Shown piece by piece: positions 59,076 to 64,000 of a stretch of DNA of 64,000 nt. The notes beneath the pieces are model-generated. The model saw only the letters and a list, made by a program, of their open reading frames with translations. It did no database searches and was not told where the DNA came from. Position 1 is the first letter of the stretch. Each line of letters starts with the position of its first letter. Both the position numbers and the translations under genes were made by a program. Source of the DNA: Clostridium sp. 1001271st1 H5 (GTDB lineage: Bacteria; Bacillota; Clostridia; Lachnospirales; Lachnospiraceae); the NCBI RefSeq assembly GCF_005845215.1, contig NZ_SPHO01000007.1:186001-250000 (forward strand), written 5' to 3'.

Positions 59076-61711
59076 GTGCGACCCGTTTCGCCGCATAAAT
59101 GAACAAAAGGCGAGGGTTGCAACTAGTTTAACTAGTTGTAGCAACAACTTATTTTCTGAGAAGTAGAATGATTGGGTAACGCCATGAAATGCTTCCTTTG
59201 ATACTCCGAATAGCGTCTTATAGTTGCACATTGTGAGGGGTTATAAGCTCGGTAAAGTCGGCTGAGAGCCACCCTAACGCGTGATGGCGAGGAACTACGA
59301 ACCAGAGGTGGTCGAGTGGATGATAGGCCGGAAGTCTATAAAATACCTATGACGAGAATGTTGTCTATACAAGGGCAACTGGCGAACTCTTGAAGAAAAG
59401 GGTCTAAAGAATGGAAATGCAGAAATGCATCGATGACGTGACGTCAGGTAAGTGTGGGTGAGTAAGACATTCGTTATGAAAGTCCATGTAGTGTTACAGG
59501 CACTAGCAAGCTTACAGGCTCAAAGAGAGCGTCTAAGGGTATATGAACAGATAGGAAAATAGGAACGGGGGAAGCTGACAACGAGTAGGAAGTGCAATTC
59601 CAATGAGGCGGTCTGTGGCAACACAGTTTATGTCAGTGAAAGTAGGGGCAATGTACCTGTGAAGCGGTGATAATAAGCCGTGGAGGGATAGCCCCAAGTC
59701 AAGTTAATTCATTAAAACTTAATATGGTAAAAAGTGTTTTGGGTTCGAGTATGACTAAGAGAAGAAATCTTCCTTTAAGGAGATGACTGACCAAACGACA
59801 AAGAAAAGAGAAAACAAGGTACTAAGGCGCAATGAGTATTATGCAATTCAAGATGTGTTTGACGGCTTATATGCTAAAAGCAAAGAAGGTGCAATATTTA
59901 ATGACCTAATGTCGCTGATTGTTAGTCCGCAGAATATCGCACTTGCATACAGACGGATTAAGCGTAACAAGGGAAGCCGAACACCTGGAACTAACATGGG
60001 TACAATCGAACAGATAGCGGAGCAAGGAAATGACGTATTAGTGGCGTATGTCCAACATAGATTGGCAAACTTCAAACCTCATCCAGTAAGGAGAGTCATG
60101 ATTCCTAAAGACAATGGAAAGGAAAGACCATTAGGAATTCCAACCATTCAAGACCGCTTGATACAGCAATGTATTCTTCAAGTGATGGAGCCAATATGCG
60201 AAGCGAAGTTCCACAAGCATAGCTATGGATTCAGACCAAACCGTAACACACACCATGCAATTAGCCGATTTCGATTTCTAGCTTTCACAGTAAAGCTGGA
60301 ATATGTGGTGGATATCGATATCAAAGGGTTCTTTGATAATGTAGACCATGCGAAGCTTTTGAAGCAGATATGGTCACTGGGTATTCATGATAAAAGGTTG
60401 ATTTGTGTCATAAGCAAGCTTCTGAAAGCACCGATACAGGGGGAAGGGGTTCCTATAAAAGGAACACCGCAAGGTGGTATTTTATCACCGTTGCTTTCTA
60501 ATGTCGTGCTAAATGAACTTGATTGGTGGATAAGTAATCAATGGGAAACATTCCAAACGAGATATCCATACAAATATAGTGGTGATAAATGTGAGGCACT
60601 TAGAAGAAATGCTAAACTAAAAGAAATGTACCTAGTGCGTTATGCAGATGATTTTAAAATCTTTTGTAGAAACAGGAAGGATGCAGAACGAGTAAGGCTT
60701 GCCGTTGAAATGTGGCTGAAGGAAAGGTTGCATCTCGAAACAAGTCCAGAGAAAAGTAAGATAACAAATCTGTGTAGGCATTATTCAGAATTCTTAGGTT
60801 TTAAATTTAAGCTGGAAGAAAGACCGAAACAAAATGTTATTGTTTCTCATATGTCGGACAAAGCAAAGAAAAAGGTTACAACTAAGCTTCGTAAAGCGAT
60901 TTGGGAAGCACAAGGCAATGAGAATAAAGCGCGTAACTTGAATTCAACAATTCGTGGTATGCACAATTACTACTGTGTAGCCACAAGGGTAAGTAAAGAT
61001 TTTTGGAAGATTTATTATCTTTTGTTACCAGCCTTAAAACACATGACACGGTCAAATGGCAAAACAGGACCACCACTGTCAGAATTTCAGAAGATAAAAT
61101 ACGCTAATTATCACGGCAGACGTTATCTAGTAGGGGAAGTTGTTATTGACCCTATTTATGCGGTCACCTTTACGATTCCCTACGGATTCAAACAGAAAAC
61201 CTGCAATTATACGGAAGAAGGAAGACAGTTAATTCACAAACGGCTTACACACCTCGATGTTATCTTTAGATACTTAGCAGAACATCCGCTAAGGCATGAG
61301 TCAATCGAGCTGAATGACAATCGTATTTCACGAATGTCAGCGCAGAGAGGCAAGTGTTTAATAACAAAGAAACAGCTTACAGTATATGATATGCGAGTTC
61401 ACAAAATATATCCTAATGGTGGAGATGGCTATAGAAACATAGATATAGTTTCTACTGACGCCTATGAACTTATTCACACAAAGGAAACAGAACGAGCTAA
61501 CGAGCTGATAGAAAAGCTTACTAGTGAAGGATTGTGGAACGAAAATGCGCTTAAAAAGACCAATAATTATCGAATTCTAGTCGGTAATACCATAATTGAG
61601 TAAATAGGTTTAATTTGATGGAGCGCCGTATGAGGTGAAAGTCTCACGTACGGTGCGGAGCGGGGGAAAAGGTGGAAAGCTGAGATTGCTCTCAGCTCAG
61701 ACCTTACCTAT
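59076..61711 (+). mobile_element. Full-length group II intron
   Basis: The intron starts GTGCGACCCG, the group II 5' consensus, at 59076. It has about 700 bases of non-coding ribozyme domains I-IV before the reverse transcriptase gene. Domain V is a perfect 34-base hairpin at 61623-61656 with a GAAA tetraloop. It ends with a domain VI stem (AGCTGAGA/TCTCAGCT, then AAGGT/ACCTT) and CTAT at 61711. The borders also restore the host frame. A possible EBS1 (TTCGT near 59470) could pair with ACGAA at the end of exon 1. The whole element is 2636 bases and AT-richer than its surroundings. Confidence 0.92.
59783..61603 (+). CDS. ltrA: Group II intron reverse transcriptase/maturase
   Basis: A 606-residue protein encoded in domain IV. 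The reverse transcriptase domain has RRVMIPKDNGKERPLGIPTIQDRLIQQ, the YGFRPNRNTHHAI block, PQGGILSPLLSNVVLNELD and the active site YADDFKIF (about residue 291). Domain X follows (about 380-480; NSTIRGMHNYY). The C-terminal HNH-type region reads CLITKKQLTVYDMRVHKIYPNGGDGYRN, where one of two usual adjacent histidines is replaced (VHK instead of HHK) and the second Cys pair is missing. ATG 59783 has AAGGAG upstream. Splicing and mobility are likely, with endonuclease activity doubtful. Confidence 0.93.
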   Translation: MTDQTTKKRENKVLRRNEYYAIQDVFDGLYAKSKEGAIFNDLMSLIVSPQNIALAYRRIKRNKGSRTPGTNMGTIEQIAEQGNDVLVAYVQHRLANFKPHPVRRVMIPKDNGKERPLGIPTIQDRLIQQCILQVMEPICEAKFHKHSYGFRPNRNTHHAISRFRFLAFTVKLEYVVDIDIKGFFDNVDHAKLLKQIWSLGIHDKRLICVISKLLKAPIQGEGVPIKGTPQGGILSPLLSNVVLNELDWWISNQWETFQTRYPYKYSGDKCEALRRNAKLKEMYLVRYADDFKIFCRNRKDAERVRLAVEMWLKERLHLETSPEKSKITNLCRHYSEFLGFKFKLEERPKQNVIVSHMSDKAKKKVTTKLRKAIWEAQGNENKARNLNSTIRGMHNYYCVATRVSKDFWKIYYLLLPALKHMTRSNGKTGPPLSEFQKIKYANYHGRRYLVGEVVIDPIYAVTFTIPYGFKQKTCNYTEEGRQLIHKRLTHLDVIFRYLAEHPLRHESIELNDNRISRMSAQRGKCLITKKQLTVYDMRVHKIYPNGGDGYRNIDIVSTDAYELIHTKETERANELIEKLTSEGLWNENALKKTNNYRILVGNTIIE

Positions 61712-61950
61712 CGCTATTTCTGCTGCTGCCTGACGACGGCGATATTTCTTATGGGGAGATGAGCCGGCTGGTGACCCACATCAACCGGTCCGAGGTCCCC
61801 AGGGAAGACCGCCTGTCCAATCAGGTATATCTCTATTCAAGGGAAACCGGAGCCATTACCCTTGCATCCTCCGGCCCTGTTTCCATCTGCTGAGTTCCAA
61901 TCCTGTCCCCTCCGCTACATCTGCCATTCTTCTGCATGTTCCAGTATTGA

Positions 61951-63975
61951 TTATCCGAATATCAGACTTCCCAACTGGAATACCAGCATAGCTCCCGCCC
62001 AGGCCACAGCCAGCTGGAACAGCACCATTCCTATGGTCCATCTCCAGGAGCCGGTCTCACGCTTAATCGTTGCCACTGCCGCGATACAGGGTGAATACAG
62101 CAGGCAGAATATCATCAGGGCATAGGCGTTTACGCCGCCAAATCCGGCCATGGCCAGCTGAGTGGATAACTCTGTCATACCGGCAGCGGAGTTCACATTA
62201 TTGATTCCGTAGAGGACACTGAAACTGGATACAACCACTTCCTTTGCCGAGAGGCCGGAAATAAGGGCCACAGCCACCTGCCACTGTCCCAGGCCCGCGG
62301 GTCTTAATACCGGTACCAGGACATGACCGATGATTGCGGCAAAGCTGTCGGACACCTCCGACACAAATCCGTCCGGTCCCAGGTTTAATACAAACCAGAG
62401 CACAATGGACGCAATGAAAATCGTGGTTCCCGCCTTGCTGAGATAGTCCTTTACTTTATCCCACACATAGATGGCTACCGTGCGGCCGTTGGGCGTCTTG
62501 TACTCAGGCAGTTCTATCAGCAGCGCGTTCTGGGAGCTGTCATTTTTTCCATGGATATGTACAATAAAGGCCACCAGGATTGCCATGCAAAGACCGATGA
62601 TATAGAGGGAGTATGCCACAATCAGAGCCCTGTCCGGAAAAAACATCTCAGCGAAAAGCACATAAATCGGCAGCCTGGCGGAGCAGGACATAAATGGCGT
62701 GATTAAAATAGTCCTCCGCCTGTCCTTCACGCTTTCCAGGGCTCTGGTTGCCATAACCGCGGGTACCGTACAGCCAAAACCCAAAAGCATGGGCAGGAAC
62801 GCCTTTCCTGACAAACCCACCATGCCCATGGTCTCATTCATCACATAAGCCACCCTTGCCATGTATCCGCTGTCTTCCAGAAAAGCCAGGGCAAGGAACA
62901 GGATAAAAATGTTGGGCAGGAATGTAAGAATACCGCCCACCCCCGCAATGATACCATCCACAATCAGCGAGGTGAGCCACTGGGCTGCGTGGACACTGGT
63001 GAGAAACGACAGGATGGCACCGGAAAACATATCCAGACCCATCTGGAAATACTCCTTTAAAAAATCACCCACTGTAAATGTAAGGAAAAACACCAAGGCC
63101 ATAATGCCCAGGAACACGGGAATTCCCCACACCGGATGGGTCATGAGCCGGTCCACCTTGTCCGTGGTGGCGGCCTTCTCATCCTTATTAAACAGGCATT
63201 CCTTTATGACCTCTTCAATATAGTCATATTTCTCATTGATGATTTGTTTTTCATAATTACGCGGAAGAATCTGCCCCGCATTATCCAGGGGATGGTCATC
63301 AATCACCACCTGGTCAAACTCCAGGAACTTAATGGCATGCCAGCGCATGTTGTCCATCTCGCCGTATTTTTTATACAGTGCCTCCTCAATCAGCCGGATT
63401 TTCTCCTCCACCTCCTGGCTGTAGCGGATAACCACGCCCTGGGGGCCCTCCTCATAATGGTGGACCACTGCATGCATCAGCACATCCAGCCCGGTCCGTT
63501 TTCTGGCCGATACCGGGACAACGGGAATCTCCCCCAGCATCTCCGGAAGGCGGTGCATATCGATTTCCATGCCACGTTCTTCCACAATATCCATCATATT
63601 CAGGGCCAGGATAACCGGTTTTTTCAGCTCAATGAGCTGCATGGTCAGGTACAGGTTCCTTTCCAGGGAAGAAGCGTCCACCACATTGATGATGACATCC
63701 ACGCCGCCGTCCTCAATGCATTTACGGGTGACCTTTTCCTCTATGGTATAGGAAGTAAGGCTGTAGATGCCCGGAAGGTCTATAACCTTGATAGGGCGCC
63801 CTTTATAGCTGGTCTCTCCCTCCACGCGCTCCACCGTAACTCCGGGCCAGTTGGCAACCTTAAGTTTAGCACCGGTGAAGGCGTTGAATAATGTGGTCTT
63901 GCCGCAGTTGGGATTGCCCACAAATCCGACTGTGATGGGCGCCGTATCATCCCCATGCTGTTTTGGAGAATCCAT
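61951..63975 (-). CDS. feoB: Ferrous iron transporter FeoB
   Basis: At least 674 residues. The N-terminal GTPase domain has GNPNCGKTT (G1, about 20-28), WPGVTVERVEG (G2), DLPGIYSLT (G3), LNMMD (G4) and SARKRTG (G5). The FeoB helical spacer follows. Two Gate domains contain the conserved FLPMLLGFGCTVPAVMATRALES and SCSARLPIYVLFAEMFF. It imports Fe2+. The ATG at 63975 lacks a clear ribosome site. The frame stays open to the window edge (GDSREKK), so the true start may lie upstream. FeoA is not within the window. It is convergent with the DUF5688 gene, 57 bases away. Confidence 0.94.
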   Translation of the reverse strand: MDSPKQHGDDTAPITVGFVGNPNCGKTTLFNAFTGAKLKVANWPGVTVERVEGETSYKGRPIKVIDLPGIYSLTSYTIEEKVTRKCIEDGGVDVIINVVDASSLERNLYLTMQLIELKKPVILALNMMDIVEERGMEIDMHRLPEMLGEIPVVPVSARKRTGLDVLMHAVVHHYEEGPQGVVIRYSQEVEEKIRLIEEALYKKYGEMDNMRWHAIKFLEFDQVVIDDHPLDNAGQILPRNYEKQIINEKYDYIEEVIKECLFNKDEKAATTDKVDRLMTHPVWGIPVFLGIMALVFFLTFTVGDFLKEYFQMGLDMFSGAILSFLTSVHAAQWLTSLIVDGIIAGVGGILTFLPNIFILFLALAFLEDSGYMARVAYVMNETMGMVGLSGKAFLPMLLGFGCTVPAVMATRALESVKDRRRTILITPFMSCSARLPIYVLFAEMFFPDRALIVAYSLYIIGLCMAILVAFIVHIHGKNDSSQNALLIELPEYKTPNGRTVAIYVWDKVKDYLSKAGTTIFIASIVLWFVLNLGPDGFVSEVSDSFAAIIGHVLVPVLRPAGLGQWQVAVALISGLSAKEVVVSSFSVLYGINNVNSAAGMTELSTQLAMAGFGGVNAYALMIFCLLYSPCIAAVATIKRETGSWRWTIGMVLFQLAVAWAGAMLVFQLGSLIFG

Positions 63976-64000
63976 CTTCTTTTCCCTGCTGTCTCCCAGT

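Larger units (their letters stand above)
58322..61893 (+). pseudogene. DUF5688 gene split by a group II intron (exons 58322-59075 and 61712-61893)
   Basis: TTG 58322 follows AAAGGAGG by seven bases and opens VYEQFLTAVKERMEAALGDSYKLELRKVPKNNG, the DUF5688 start. Exon 1 ends SSIHE plus one base (G59075). Exon 2 supplies CG and continues LFLLLPDDGDISYGEMSRLVTHINRSEVPREDRLSNQVYLYSRETGAITLASSGPVSIC. Joined, they give an uninterrupted 311-residue protein of normal length for this family. The family is widespread in Lachnospiraceae and of unknown function. Without splicing the product ends at 59098 after seven foreign residues. Because the intron is in sense and appears intact, the gene may still work. 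Confidence 0.88.

Noticed and set aside
59099..59782. Protein-coding content in the stretch before the maturase gene
   Set aside because: The stretch has no supported frame. It fits group II ribozyme domains I-IV, with a conserved GTGCG start and matching domain V downstream.
1..64000. CRISPR arrays, rRNA genes, IS elements
   Set aside because: No regularly spaced repeats, rRNA sequence or transposase with terminal repeats were seen on either strand.

Overview
The window looks like a chromosomal stretch of a Lachnospiraceae Firmicute, most likely of the Enterocloster / Clostridium bolteae-clostridioforme type. This is inferred from the mid-range GC, strong AAGGAGG ribosome sites, YesMN-type two-component genes, DUF5688, HelD, and a Tn4451-type mobilisable element. 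No database search was possible.

Layout. 1-2794 is the right end of a Tn4451-like mobilisable transposon (MobV relaxase, a TnpW-like small protein, a TnpX-type large serine recombinase). It is inserted inside an XRE-regulator gene, whose 3' part continues to 3264. 3285-4347 is a wrecked TetR-MFS locus that keeps a near-perfect promoter and palindromic operator. 4.3-16.7 kb is mostly housekeeping and membrane genes: a methyltransferase, a Na+/alanine symporter, orphan decarboxylase beta and gamma-like subunits, a CorC-like protein, YitT, a heterodimeric ABC exporter, YihY, acylphosphatase, and a 2-hydroxyacid dehydrogenase.

16.8-36.4 kb is a long minus-strand block for uptake and breakdown of amino-acid-containing compounds. 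It runs from an M28 peptidase through a complete Dpp-type ABC importer, an M20 amidohydrolase, and a YesM/YesN kinase-regulator pair. It continues with a CUT1-type ABC importer, an amidohydrolase, a D-serine-dehydratase-like PLP enzyme, a second M20 peptidase and RidA. The PLP enzyme has a His-X-Cys metal site, and RidA hydrolyses the enamine such enzymes release, so the block makes chemical sense as a D-amino-acid catabolic route.

36.6-58.0 kb holds small enzymes and regulators: GyrI-like, GNAT, ACT, acyltransferase, MBL, a split YraQ-like permease beside a Crp/Fnr gene, HelD, an AraC-GNAT fusion, PhzF, and MetA with the acetyl-CoA signature Glu111. It also holds a divergent LigA, an RluF-like pseudouridine synthase, QueA, a second Na+/alanine symporter with a long leader, tRNA-Arg(CCG), and a two-part ThrE exporter.

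58.3-61.9 kb is a DUF5688 gene split by a full-length group II intron (59076-61711) in the sense direction; removing the intron restores the reading frame exactly. FeoB closes the window. Points most worth a second look are the small membrane-protein ORF and alternative-pairing RNA at 43.68-43.94 kb, the intron in DUF5688, the PLP enzyme/RidA module, and the split permease.
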